A stretch of DNA of 64,000 nt from PALSA-1003 sp963741315 (GTDB lineage: Bacteria > Pseudomonadota > Gammaproteobacteria > Burkholderiales > Casimicrobiaceae). Of this stretch, positions 16,819 through 25,800 are shown piece by piece; the first letter of the stretch is position 1; each line of letters begins with the position of its first letter. The notes under the pieces are model-generated. The model had not been told where the DNA came from. It made no database searches and saw nothing but the letters and a program-made list of their open reading frames with translations. Where the stretch lies: contig CAVUHK010000005.1 of assembly GCA_963741315.1 (NCBI GenBank), positions 434,001 through 498,000 on the forward strand. The letters run 5' to 3'. A program made the translations under genes and the position numbers.

Positions 16819-17529
16819 CTAGACGCCCAGCTGGCGCGCGAGGTCGAGAAAATCATCGACGTTGTACGTGCAGCGCGCATCGTCAGTCACGTCGTTGCCG
16901 GCCTTGGCGCCAAACTCCAGCGGACGACGCACGAACGCGGTCTGCATCCCGCAGGCGCGCGCCGCCGCAAGGTCGTTCTTGTGGGCGGCTACCAGCATGA
17001 CCTCGCGCGGACGCAAGCCCAGCAGAGCGACCGCGCCCAGATAGGCCTCGCGGTCCGGCTTGTAGTGGCGGAACAGCTCCGCCGACAGCACGCAGTCCCA
17101 CGGCAGCGCGGCGTGCTTGGCGAGGTCGACCAGCAGCGCGACATTGCCGTTGGACAGCGAGCCGACAATGTAGCGCCGCTTCAGGCGCGTGAGTCCCGGC
17201 ACCGAATCCTTCCACGGCGCCAGACGATGCCACGCCAGGTTGAGTTCGCGCTTCTCGCGCTCCGCGAGCCGCAGCCCGAATTGCGGCAGCAGCCGGTCGA
17301 GGATCCGGCGGTGCAAGGCGTCGATCGTCTGCCAGGGCAGCGTGCCCCGCCGCACGCGATCCATCGCCGGCGCGTAGCCGGCGCGCCACGCATCGGCAAA
17401 GTCGCCCCAGTCGGCGCGCACGCCCTTGGCACGACCGACGCGGCGCGCCTCGCGGATGATGCTCCCGCGCCAGTCGACGACGGTACCGAACACGTCGAAC
17501 AACAACGCCCGCGGCGTGGGACGTGTCAT
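16819..17529 (-). CDS. Haloacid dehalogenase type II-like HAD hydrolase
   Basis: The 236-residue protein has HAD motif I (LLFDVFGTVVDWRGS, with the nucleophilic Asp), motif II (GSLSNGN), motif III (HYKPDREAYLGA) and a motif IV region (VAAHKNDLAAARACGM). The cap domain between about 20 and 95 fits the L-2-haloacid dehalogenase-like subfamily, but a phosphatase cannot be excluded. The ATG at 17529 overlaps the rnhB stop as ATGA. It is therefore the last gene of the envelope operon, where many Burkholderiales have other genes. It has no obvious functional link with lipid A synthesis. Confidence 0.8.
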   Translation of the reverse strand: MTRPTPRALLFDVFGTVVDWRGSIIREARRVGRAKGVRADWGDFADAWRAGYAPAMDRVRRGTLPWQTIDALHRRILDRLLPQFGLRLAEREKRELNLAWHRLAPWKDSVPGLTRLKRRYIVGSLSNGNVALLVDLAKHAALPWDCVLSAELFRHYKPDREAYLGAVALLGLRPREVMLVAAHKNDLAAARACGMQTAFVRRPLEFGAKAGNDVTDDARCTYNVDDFLDLARQLGV

Positions 17530-18095
17530 GCGAAGTCGATCCGCAGCTGCAACACCGGACTGAAGCTGCGCCGGTGCGCGGGACACGGCCCGTGCGCTGC
17601 CAGCGCGGCCAGGTGCTCCGGCGTGCCGTAGCCCTTGTGTCGGCAAAAGCCATACTGCGGATAGTCGCGGTCGAGCTCGATCAACATGGCGTCGCGATCG
17701 GTCTTGGCGAGAATCGACGCAGCAGCGATCGCTGCGTGATCGCGGTCACCCCCCACGATCGCCCGCGTCGGATAGTCGAGCGCGGGACAATGCAAGCCGT
17801 CGATCCACACCACACCAGGACGTTGCGCGAGGCGCTGTACCGCGCGTTGCATGGCGAGCAGCGTCGCCTGGAGGATGTTGAGCGCGTCGATCTCGGCTAC
17901 GTCGCTCAGCGCAACCGCCCAGGCAATCGCATGCGCGCGAATTTCGATGGCGAGTTCTTCGCGCGCTCGTGCCGAAAGTTCCTTGGAATCGCGCAGGCCG
18001 CGGATGCGCTGCGCCGGGTCGAGGATCACCGCCGCGGCGACCACCGGACCGGCGAGCGGGCCCCGCCCCGCCTCGTCGACGCCAGCGATCAGCAC
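17526..18095 (-). CDS. rnhB: Ribonuclease HII
   Basis: The 189-residue protein contains the active-site DEAGRGPLAG near residue 7, WIDGLH near 97 and GGDRDHAAIAAASILAKTDRD near 114-134, supplying the conserved Asp/Glu metal ligands. It nicks RNA-DNA hybrids and removes misincorporated ribonucleotides in the cytoplasm. The start overlaps the lpxB stop region by 7 bases and the stop overlaps the HAD start by 4, so it is translated with the lipid A genes, the usual betaproteobacterial arrangement. Confidence 0.96.
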   Translation of the reverse strand: MLIAGVDEAGRGPLAGPVVAAAVILDPAQRIRGLRDSKELSARAREELAIEIRAHAIAWAVALSDVAEIDALNILQATLLAMQRAVQRLAQRPGVVWIDGLHCPALDYPTRAIVGGDRDHAAIAAASILAKTDRDAMLIELDRDYPQYGFCRHKGYGTPEHLAALAAHGPCPAHRRSFSPVLQLRIDFA

Positions 18096-19255
18096 GCGAC
18101 ACCGCCTGCGCGCAGTTCCGCCGCGACCGCATCCGCCGCCAGCGCGGCAGTGTCCAGCGCAAGCGTCTTCGCCATACCCGCGAACAGCGCCTCCTGCCGG
18201 CGCCGCGTCACGGTGTCATCGTAGAGATTGAGCGCGGCGCGCGTGAGGTTCGGAACACTGGCCTGCTCCTGCAGAAACTCGGGCACCACAAAACGGCCGG
18301 CGAGGATGTTGGGCAGCCCCACGTACGGCAGCAACAACATCGGCTTGACGAGAGCGTAGGACAGGGCATTGGCCCGGTAGAAGATCAGGTGAGGGCAACG
18401 GCACATCGCCGCCTCGAGCGTCGCGGTGCCCGACGCGACGATGGCGACGTCCGCCGCCTTCAATGCGTCGTCGGAGTGACCGTACAGAAGTTTCAGCGGC
18501 AGGGCCTCGAGTTGCAGACGATACTGCACGTTCTCGAAGAATTCACGGGTTTCGCGACTGATCAACGGCACCACGAAGCGGGCTTCCGGCTGCGCATCGA
18601 GGATTTCCGCTGCGGTCCGCAGCAGCAGCTCGCTGTGCATTGCGAGTTCGCTCATGCGGCTGCCGGGAAGGAGCGCAAATACCGGCGATCCGCTGTCGAG
18701 CCGCAGCAGCTCGCGCGTTTCACGGCGACTCGATCCATTGGCGGCATTGGCCGCCAGCGGATGACCGACGAAATCCACCGTCAGGCCGGTGCCCGCGTAC
18801 AGCGGCGGCTCGAATGGGAACAAGGCGAGCAGCCGGTCCGCCGCGCGCGCGATGCCGGCGATGCGATTGCGCCGCCACGCCCACACCGAGGGGCTCACGT
18901 AGTGCACGGTGCGCACGCCCTGCCGCTTGAGGCGACGCTCGAGGCCGAGATTGAACTCGGGCGCATCGATGCCGATGAACACCGGCGAGCGCGCCGCGCG
19001 CAGCCGGCGATGCACATCGCGCCGGATGCGCACCAGCTCGGGCAAATGGCCGACCACTTCGACGATGCCGCCTACCGCAAGGCGTTCCTGCGCATACCAC
19101 GCCTCGCAGCCGGCGCTTTCCATGCGCGGGCCCGGAATACCCGCAAAGCGCACGCCGGGAATGCGTTCGAGGACCGCGCTGATCAGTTGCGCGCCGAGCG
19201 CGTCGCCCGAAGGCTCGCCGGCGACGATGCCGATAGTGACGGGATTTGCACTCAT
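18089..19255 (-). CDS. lpxB: Lipid-A-disaccharide synthase
   Basis: The 388-residue GT-B glycosyltransferase starts with the conserved AGEPSGDALGAQLI, followed by GIPGPRM, GIVEVVGHL and FIGIDAPEFNLGLERRLK. HYVSPSVWAWR, FVGHPLA and LLPGSRMSEL in the second half are typical. It joins UDP-2,3-diacylglucosamine and lipid X to form the lipid A disaccharide on the inner membrane. The start shares one base with the lpxA stop (TGATG). Length equals the family norm. Confidence 0.97.
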   Translation of the reverse strand: MSANPVTIGIVAGEPSGDALGAQLISAVLERIPGVRFAGIPGPRMESAGCEAWYAQERLAVGGIVEVVGHLPELVRIRRDVHRRLRAARSPVFIGIDAPEFNLGLERRLKRQGVRTVHYVSPSVWAWRRNRIAGIARAADRLLALFPFEPPLYAGTGLTVDFVGHPLAANAANGSSRRETRELLRLDSGSPVFALLPGSRMSELAMHSELLLRTAAEILDAQPEARFVVPLISRETREFFENVQYRLQLEALPLKLLYGHSDDALKAADVAIVASGTATLEAAMCRCPHLIFYRANALSYALVKPMLLLPYVGLPNILAGRFVVPEFLQEQASVPNLTRAALNLYDDTVTRRRQEALFAGMAKTLALDTAALAADAVAAELRAGGVAC

Positions 19256-20031
19256 CAGCGCACGATGCCGCGCCCAGCCGTCTCCAGAAACTCCACCAGG
19301 GGCGCGAGCACGGCGGCGGACTTCGCGTCCGAGGCAATGCGCGCGCGCGCGGCGTCGAGAGAGAGCTCCGAGCGATACAGCGTCTTGTATGCGCGCTTGA
19401 TCGCCACCAGTTCGTCCGACGTGAATCCGCGGCGACGCAGTCCTTCGCTGTTGGTGCCGTGCGGCTTCGCCGGATAACCGGCGACCGTGACATAGGTCGG
19501 CACGTCCTGCAACACGATCGAGCCCGCGGCGATGAACGCATGGGCGCCGATGCGGCAGAACTGATGCACGCCGACAAATCCGCCGAGCGACGCGTAATCC
19601 TCCACGATCACGTGACCTGCGAGTTGCGCATTATTCGAAAAAGTCGTGCCATTGCCGACGACACAATCGTGCGCGATGTGCGAGTACGCCAGCAGCCAGT
19701 TGCCATTGCCGATGGTCGTCACGCCCCGGTCCTGCGCGGTGCCAGCGTGTATGGAGACGAATTCGCGGATGACGTTGTCGTCGCCGATCACGGTTCGCGT
19801 CGGGCTGCCGTCGTATTTGCGGTCCTGCGCAATTTCGCCAACCGAGGCGAACTGGAAGATGCGATTGTTGCGACCGATCGAGGTGCGAGCCGCGATGACC
19901 GCGTGCGGACCGACGATCGTGCCTTCACCGATCGAGACGCCGGCGCCGATCACGGCGTACGCGCCAATTTCGACGCCAGATGCGACCCGGGCGTCGGCCG
20001 CGACGACCGCGGTGGGGTGCGTCCCGGACAT
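19255..20031 (-). CDS. lpxA: UDP-N-acetylglucosamine acyltransferase
   Basis: The 258-residue protein is a left-handed beta-helix of hexapeptide repeats (IGAYAVIGAGVSIGEGTIVG and similar) with the catalytic histidine in SHIAHDCVVGNG and the GGFVGVHQFCRIG segment. The C-terminal helical part (residues about 190-258) is the LpxA-specific domain. It performs the first step of lipid A synthesis, adding a hydroxyacyl chain from ACP to UDP-GlcNAc. It lies six bases after fabZ, and both compete for the same hydroxyacyl-ACP pool. Confidence 0.97.
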   Translation of the reverse strand: MSGTHPTAVVAADARVASGVEIGAYAVIGAGVSIGEGTIVGPHAVIAARTSIGRNNRIFQFASVGEIAQDRKYDGSPTRTVIGDDNVIREFVSIHAGTAQDRGVTTIGNGNWLLAYSHIAHDCVVGNGTTFSNNAQLAGHVIVEDYASLGGFVGVHQFCRIGAHAFIAAGSIVLQDVPTYVTVAGYPAKPHGTNSEGLRRRGFTSDELVAIKRAYKTLYRSELSLDAARARIASDAKSAAVLAPLVEFLETAGRGIVR

Positions 20032-20037
20032 TTCCGC

Positions 20038-20481
20038 TCAGACCTCCCGCAATACGGCCAGCAATTGCGCTTGCGCGACCAGCACACCACCGACGGTGGC
20101 CTTGACGTTGAACTTGCCCACGCCGCGTGCGAGCCTCACCTCGGTCGATTCGAGCAGCAGCTGATCGCCGGGCAGCACCTGGCGCTTGAAGCGGGCGTCG
20201 TCGATGCCGGCAAAGAAGATCAGCGACTTGCCGTCCGCAGTCAGATTGAGCGTTTTGTGGACCAGGATCACCGAGACCTGCGCCAGCGCCTCGACCACGA
20301 GCACTCCGGGCATCACCGGATAGCCGGGAAAATGTCCCTGAAAAAATGGCTCATTGGCGGTGACGTTCTTGATCGCCTTGATGCGTTCCCCGGGCAGGCA
20401 TTCGAGCACGCGATCGACGAGCAGAAACGGGTACCGATGCGGCAGGTAGCGCATGATTTCGCCGATGTCCATTTCGCCCAT
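20038..20481 (-). CDS. fabZ: 3-hydroxyacyl-ACP dehydratase FabZ
   Basis: The 147-residue hot-dog-fold protein has YLPHRYPFLLVDRV at the start and the catalytic His and Glu in FFQGHFPGYPVMPGVLVVEA. The ATG at 20481 is preceded by AGGGGGAG, which decides the start over MDIGEIM at 20472. It dehydrates 3-hydroxyacyl-ACP in fatty-acid elongation. It sits two bases after lpxD and six before lpxA, the canonical arrangement. Confidence 0.96.
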   Translation of the reverse strand: MGEMDIGEIMRYLPHRYPFLLVDRVLECLPGERIKAIKNVTANEPFFQGHFPGYPVMPGVLVVEALAQVSVILVHKTLNLTADGKSLIFFAGIDDARFKRQVLPGDQLLLESTEVRLARGVGKFNVKATVGGVLVAQAQLLAVLREV

Positions 20482-20483
20482 GG

Positions 20484-21542
20484 TCACTCCCCCTGGTCTT
20501 GGTTCGAATGTTTGGTCGAGCGTTCCAGTGCCAGCACGCGTTCGGTAAGCTGACGCAGGCGACGCACCGCCGCCGCGACACGCTTCCAGTCGCGGTGGGG
20601 CAGCATCGGGAATACCGAAGTGTAGCTGCCCGGCTCGCGGATGCTGTCGAATACCCCGGTGCCCCCGGAGATGACGGTACCATCGGCGATCTCGAGATGA
20701 CCCGCGATCATCGCCGCGCCACCGATCCGGCAATTGCGCCCGACGCGGGTGCTACCGGCGATGCCGGCCTGGCCGGCGATCGCCGTGTGCTTGCCGATCC
20801 GGCAGTTGTGGCCGATCTGGATCTGGTTGTCGAGCTTGACGTCGTCCTCGAGCACGGTGTCGCCAAGCGCGCCGCGGTCGACGGTTGAATTGGCGCCGAT
20901 TTCCACGTCGGCGCCGATGACCACACCGCCCAATTGCGGCACCTTGAGCCAGCGCCCCTCCTCTTCGGCCATGCCGAATCCGTCGGCGCCGAGTACCGCA
21001 CCCGCGTGCACGATGGTGCGCGGGCCGATGCGAGTATCAGGATAGGCAACCACGCGCGGGTAGAGGATGACGTCGTCGCCGATGCTGCAGTCGTCCCCGA
21101 TCACGCAGCCGGCATGAATGCTCGCGCGCTCGCCGATGCTGGCACGTTCTCCGACGACCGCGCCGGCGCCGATCGATGCCGACGACGCCACCCGCGCCGT
21201 CGCCGCGATGCTGGCACTGGCATGCACCACCGGATCGGGCGGCATGATCGGGTAGAGCACCGCCGCAGCCTTGGCATAGGTCGCGTGCGGATTGTTGGAG
21301 ATCAGTTTCGGCAGGCTGGTCTCGGCCGCGTCTGCCGGCGCGACAATGACCGCGCTGGCGCGCGTCGTCGACAGCATGCCGCGATACTTGGGATTGGCCA
21401 GGAAAACGATGGCGCCGGGCCCGCCGTCGCCGAGCGAAGCGACGGTGGTGATCACCACGCTGCCATCGCCGACCAGTTGGGCTCCGCAGCGTTGCGCGAG
21501 CGCCGCCAGCGATATCCCTGAACCTGAGCGACGCGGACCCAT
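20484..21542 (-). CDS. lpxD: UDP-3-O-acylglucosamine N-acyltransferase
   Basis: The 352-residue protein has the N-terminal uridine-binding domain (SLAALAQRCGAQLVGDG, then FLANPKY), a long hexapeptide beta-helix, the catalytic His in QIQIGHNCRIG and a C-terminal helical tail. It adds the second acyl chain in lipid A synthesis. The start at 21542 (MGPRRSGSG) is the first ATG near the family N-terminus; GTG or longer starts are less likely. The gap to skp is 28 bases. Confidence 0.96.
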   Translation of the reverse strand: MGPRRSGSGISLAALAQRCGAQLVGDGSVVITTVASLGDGGPGAIVFLANPKYRGMLSTTRASAVIVAPADAAETSLPKLISNNPHATYAKAAAVLYPIMPPDPVVHASASIAATARVASSASIGAGAVVGERASIGERASIHAGCVIGDDCSIGDDVILYPRVVAYPDTRIGPRTIVHAGAVLGADGFGMAEEEGRWLKVPQLGGVVIGADVEIGANSTVDRGALGDTVLEDDVKLDNQIQIGHNCRIGKHTAIAGQAGIAGSTRVGRNCRIGGAAMIAGHLEIADGTVISGGTGVFDSIREPGSYTSVFPMLPHRDWKRVAAAVRRLRQLTERVLALERSTKHSNQDQGE

Positions 21543-21570
21543 ATGCGCTCGTTCCGCGCCTTCACCGACA

Positions 21571-22095
21571 CTACTTGTCGGCGAGCGCCTTGATGACCCG
21601 ATCGGTGATGTCGATGCGGGGACTCGCATAGATGACCGGATCCTGGATGATCAAGTCGAACTTCTCGTCGTTGGCGATCTGCAGGATTACCTTGTTGGCG
21701 CGTTCCTGCACCGCGGACAATTCCTCGTTGCGACGCAGGTTGAGGTCCTCGCGGAATTCGCGCTGCGCGCGCTGCAGGTCGCGGCTCATGTTGGCCAGGT
21801 CACGCTCCTTGTTGCGCCGCTCGGCTTCGGCCATGGTCACGCCGTCTTTTTCCAGCAGCGCCTGCAGGTCGCGGACCTGCTTGGAGAGTTTCTGGATCTC
21901 GGCATCGCGGCCGGCGAATTCTTTCTCGAGTTTCTGCGTTGCGCGCTTGGCGGGCGTCGCATCACGAAACAGGCGTTCGCTGTTCACGAAGCCGATCTTG
22001 TAGTCCGCTCCCTGCGCGAACCCGGGAATGGCCAGCGACGCGATGAACAGCGCGCCGGCGAAGTTGATCAATGCGTGCCGCGTAAGGTATTTCAA
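21571..22095 (-). CDS. skp: Periplasmic chaperone Skp/OmpH
   Basis: The 174-residue protein has a signal peptide ending FAQGA and then IGFVNSERLFRDA, followed by a long charged coiled coil (about residues 48-125). This is the tentacle structure of the Skp trimer, which holds unfolded outer-membrane proteins before BamA inserts them. It lies 41 bases after bamA in the operon. Length is close to E. coli Skp. Confidence 0.93.
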   Translation of the reverse strand: MKYLTRHALINFAGALFIASLAIPGFAQGADYKIGFVNSERLFRDATPAKRATQKLEKEFAGRDAEIQKLSKQVRDLQALLEKDGVTMAEAERRNKERDLANMSRDLQRAQREFREDLNLRRNEELSAVQERANKVILQIANDEKFDLIIQDPVIYASPRIDITDRVIKALADK

Positions 22096-22136
22096 GTTGC
22101 TCTCCTACACCAGTTGCCCGGATCGCCGGGCCATGC

Positions 22137-24422
22137 CTAGAACGTCGTGCCGACCTGGAACTGGAACCGCTGTATCCGGTCGTGCGGTCCTGCGTTGAGC
22201 GGATAGCCATAACTGAACTTGAGCGGCCCGATCGGCGAATTCCACGCCAGCCCTACGCCGGTCGAATATCGGAACGACTCCAGGTTCGGTTCGAATCCGC
22301 TATCGTAGATCTGGCCGGCATCGACGAAAATCGACCCCCGCACCGACTGGTCGCCCGGCTTGGTTCCGGGAATCGGGAAGAACAGCTCAACGTTGCCGAC
22401 GACCTTCTGGCGGCCACCGATCGTATTGCCCGAGATGTCCTGCGGCCCGAGCGACGCGGTTTCGTACCCCCGAACCGATCCTACCCCGCCCGCATAATAC
22501 GCCTTGAAGAACGGCAGCGGTTTGCCGCCTAGGCCGCCGCCATACCCCAGGTCGCTGCGCAGCATGAGTACCGTGTCGAGCGGCAGCGGCGTGAACCACT
22601 GGATGAGGTAGTTGGTCTTGTAGTACTGCAAGTCGCCTACGCCGAGCTCCGCATACGCGCTCTGCAGCATGCCCCGGGTCGGAAACAGCAGGTTGTCGCG
22701 GGTGTCGCGGGCCCATCCCAGGCTGAAGACGAAGCTGTTGGTGATACTCCCGAACTCCCTGACGAATTCTCGATACAGCAACGGGCTGTTGTCGAATAGC
22801 GTGAGGTTTGTGTGTTCAAAGCGACCGCCGAAGGTGATCGAATCGGTTTCGGTGAGCGGGATTCCGAAACCCATGGCTGCGCCGGCCGTGCTCGACTCGT
22901 AGGCAGCGACCGAGAGCGACGACGGGTTGGTATTGCGGATGTAGAGCTCGGTGGATCGAGACACGCCGTCCTGCGTCCAGTAGGGCTCGACATAGGTAAG
23001 CGAATAGACCTGGTTGACCTTGCTGCTGTTGACCGATGCAGTCAGCGAATTGCCGGTGCCGAACACATTGTTCTGAGACACCGAGCCCGATATGACGAAT
23101 TTGTCGGCGGTCGAATAGCCGACGCCGACGAGCAGATTGCCGGTGGATTTCTCGGTCACCGTGACATTGACGTCCACCTGGTCGGGGCTGCCGGGAACCG
23201 ACGGCGTCTCCAGATTCACGTCCTCGAAGAACTGCAGGCGCGTGATACGAACTTTCGAGCGATCGATGCGTGTCGAGTCGTACCAGGCGTCCTCGAGCTG
23301 ACGTATTTCGCGGCGGATGACCTCGTCTCGGGTACGCGCGTTGCCGCTGATGTTGATCTTGCGGACGTATACCCTGCGACCTGGGTCGATATAAAAGGCA
23401 AATGATGCCGTCTGCTTCTCGCGATCGATTTCAGGCACGGCGTTCACGTTGGCGAAGGCATATCCGTCGCTGCCCATGCGGTCGGAAATCGCCTTGGCCG
23501 ACTGCTGCAATTTCTCGCGCGAATACACGTCGCCCGGCCTGATTCTCACCAGCCGCATCAGCTCTTCCTCGGGCAGCAGCAGCTCGCCGGCCAGGCGCAC
23601 GCCCGACACGGTGTACTTGGGTCCCTCGGTGATGTTGATGGTGATGTAGATGTCGTCCTTGTCGGGAGTGATCGACACCTGCGTCGAGTCGATCGCGAAT
23701 TCCAGGTAACCGCGATTGGTGTAGTAGCTGCGCAGGGTTTCCAGGTCGGCCTGCAGCTTCTGCTTGGAGTACTGGTCGTTCTTGGTGTACCAGGTCAGCC
23801 AGCCCGGCGTCGAAAGCTGCATCTCCTTGATCAGCTGGCGTTCGGTGAACGCCTGCGCGCCGACGATGTTGATGTTGGCGATCTTGGCGACGTCGCCCTC
23901 TTCGACCGTGAAATTGACGGCGACGCGGTTGCGTTCCTGCGGCGTCACGGTGGTCGTGATCTTGACGCCGTAGAAGCCGCGGTTGATGTACTGGCGCTTG
24001 AGCTCCTGCTCCGCGCGATCCAGTGCCGACCGATCGAAGATGCGTGCTTCGGCGACGCCGATGTCCTTGAGCGCCTTCTTGAGTACGTCCTTCTCGAACT
24101 CCTTGGTGCCGACGATATCGATCTGGCTGATCGTGGGACGTTCCTGCACGATGACCACCAGCACGTCGCCCTCGACCTCGAGCCGAACGTCGCGGAAGAA
24201 TCCGGTGGCGTAGAGCGCCTTGACTGCGGCAGACGCCTTCTCGTCATCGAGGCGCTCGCCGACCTTGACCGGCAGGTAGTTGAACACCGTGCCGGCGTCG
24301 GTGCGCTGCACGCCCTCGACGCGGATGTCCTTGACGACGAACGGATCGAATGCGGCAGCAGGCAACGACAGGAAGGTCGCAATCAACAGCAGCAGCGTCC
24401 GGCAGGAATCGGCGGCGCGCAT
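22137..24422 (-). CDS. bamA: Outer-membrane assembly factor BamA
   Basis: The 761-residue protein has a signal peptide (to PAAAF), five POTRA domains (about 25-425; first IRVEGVQRTDAGTVFNYLPV) and a 16-strand barrel with the VRGYETASLGP loop-6 motif and the C-terminal FQFQVGTTF ending in Phe. It folds and inserts outer-membrane proteins. The ATG at 24422 is chosen because it begins the signal sequence directly; an ATG at 24470 would overlap rseP and give an atypical leader. The gene lies 25 bases after rseP. Confidence 0.97.
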   Translation of the reverse strand: MRAADSCRTLLLLIATFLSLPAAAFDPFVVKDIRVEGVQRTDAGTVFNYLPVKVGERLDDEKASAAVKALYATGFFRDVRLEVEGDVLVVIVQERPTISQIDIVGTKEFEKDVLKKALKDIGVAEARIFDRSALDRAEQELKRQYINRGFYGVKITTTVTPQERNRVAVNFTVEEGDVAKIANINIVGAQAFTERQLIKEMQLSTPGWLTWYTKNDQYSKQKLQADLETLRSYYTNRGYLEFAIDSTQVSITPDKDDIYITINITEGPKYTVSGVRLAGELLLPEEELMRLVRIRPGDVYSREKLQQSAKAISDRMGSDGYAFANVNAVPEIDREKQTASFAFYIDPGRRVYVRKINISGNARTRDEVIRREIRQLEDAWYDSTRIDRSKVRITRLQFFEDVNLETPSVPGSPDQVDVNVTVTEKSTGNLLVGVGYSTADKFVISGSVSQNNVFGTGNSLTASVNSSKVNQVYSLTYVEPYWTQDGVSRSTELYIRNTNPSSLSVAAYESSTAGAAMGFGIPLTETDSITFGGRFEHTNLTLFDNSPLLYREFVREFGSITNSFVFSLGWARDTRDNLLFPTRGMLQSAYAELGVGDLQYYKTNYLIQWFTPLPLDTVLMLRSDLGYGGGLGGKPLPFFKAYYAGGVGSVRGYETASLGPQDISGNTIGGRQKVVGNVELFFPIPGTKPGDQSVRGSIFVDAGQIYDSGFEPNLESFRYSTGVGLAWNSPIGPLKFSYGYPLNAGPHDRIQRFQFQVGTTF

Positions 24423-24447
24423 TCGAGCGCCGCGCGGTCGGCGCGGA

Positions 24448-25800
24448 TCAGAACAGTCGGGAAAGGTCATTGAAAAGCGCCAAAGCCATCAGCATTGCCA
24501 GCACGGCCATGCCGAATCGCTGGCCGACCTCGAGCACGCGGTCGGAAACGGGACTGCCCTTGATAATCTCCGCGAGATAATACATCAAGTGCCCGCCATC
24601 GAGTAAGGGAACGGGCAGCAGGTTGAGCACGCCGAGGCTGATGCTGATCAGTGCCAGATAGCCGACGAAAGTAAGCAGTCCCGCCTGCGCCGATTGGCCG
24701 GCATAATCAGCCATGGTGAGCGGTCCGCTGATGTTCTTCAGCGACGCATCGCCGGTGACTATCCTGCCGAGCATCTTCAGCGTGAACACTGACAATTCCC
24801 AGGTCTTGCGCGCGCCTTGGAGGAGCGCGTCGAAGACGCCATAGCGCACCGTCAGCGCAGAACGCTCGGCCACCGCCGGGTCGACACCGAGCCGCATGCC
24901 GGCCAGTCCCACGCGCCGTCCACCCAGCTCGCTCGCCTCCGGAACCAGTTCGACGCGAAGTTCGTTGCCGTCGCGGCGCAAGGTGAACACCAGCGGATCG
25001 CCGGGGTGCGCGTTGGTAATCGCCGCGACGTCGGACGGCGAACGCACGAGGTCGTTGCCGATCGCGATGATGACATCGCCGGCACGTATGCCCGCCTTCG
25101 CCGCAGGCTTGCCGGGCACCGCCTCGCCGACCACCGGCGGGCCGAGGTCGGTCTTCAAGCCCAGCGAGGCCAGGAAATTGCCTTCCCAGTCGCCTTGGGC
25201 GAGCGATGCCAGCGACAGCCGGCGCTGAACCTGGGCGCCGTCCGGGCGCTCGACTGCTACCGCGACCTCGGTGCTGCCCGAGGACTTGAGCAAGCGCCAG
25301 CGCAGATCCTGCCAAGAGCGCACGCTCTCGCCGTCGACCGCGGTGACCAGATCGCCTCCCGCGAATCCGGCGCTGGCCGCCGGCGTGCCGGCAGGCGGCG
25401 CCGCGAGCAAGGCGCGCTGGCCGGGGACGCCAACCATGTACGTGCCGGCGAAGAGCAGCACCGCCAGCAACAGGTTGGCGATCGGGCCCGCGGCCACGAT
25501 CGCGATCCGCCGCCATACGCTTTGGCGATTGAACGCGCGCGGCAGGTCCGCAGGCGCGACATCGCCCTCGCGCTCGTCGGCCATCTTGACATAGCCGCCG
25601 AGCGGCACCGCCGAAAGTGCCCACTCGGTGCGGTCGGGTCCGAAGCGGCGCGACCACACGATGCGGCCGAAGCCGACCGAAAAGCGCAACACCTTCACGC
25701 CCGCCAGACGCGCTACGACGTAATGGCCGAGCTCGTGGAACACAACCAGCACGCCCAGCGTGACGACAAAGGCAAGGATCTTCTGCGTCAGGGCGATCAT
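24448..25800 (-). CDS. rseP: RIP metalloprotease RseP
   Basis: The 450-residue inner-membrane site-2 protease has the zinc motif VVFHELGHYVVA near residue 20, two PDZ domains (about 115-300) and the third ligand in VPLLDGGHLMYY near 402. It cleaves anti-sigma factors such as RseA and clears signal peptides. The ATG at 25800 overlaps the dxr stop as ATGA, which settles the start. BamA and lipid A genes follow in the operon. Confidence 0.96.
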   Translation of the reverse strand: MIALTQKILAFVVTLGVLVVFHELGHYVVARLAGVKVLRFSVGFGRIVWSRRFGPDRTEWALSAVPLGGYVKMADEREGDVAPADLPRAFNRQSVWRRIAIVAAGPIANLLLAVLLFAGTYMVGVPGQRALLAAPPAGTPAASAGFAGGDLVTAVDGESVRSWQDLRWRLLKSSGSTEVAVAVERPDGAQVQRRLSLASLAQGDWEGNFLASLGLKTDLGPPVVGEAVPGKPAAKAGIRAGDVIIAIGNDLVRSPSDVAAITNAHPGDPLVFTLRRDGNELRVELVPEASELGGRRVGLAGMRLGVDPAVAERSALTVRYGVFDALLQGARKTWELSVFTLKMLGRIVTGDASLKNISGPLTMADYAGQSAQAGLLTFVGYLALISISLGVLNLLPVPLLDGGHLMYYLAEIIKGSPVSDRVLEVGQRFGMAVLAMLMALALFNDLSRLF

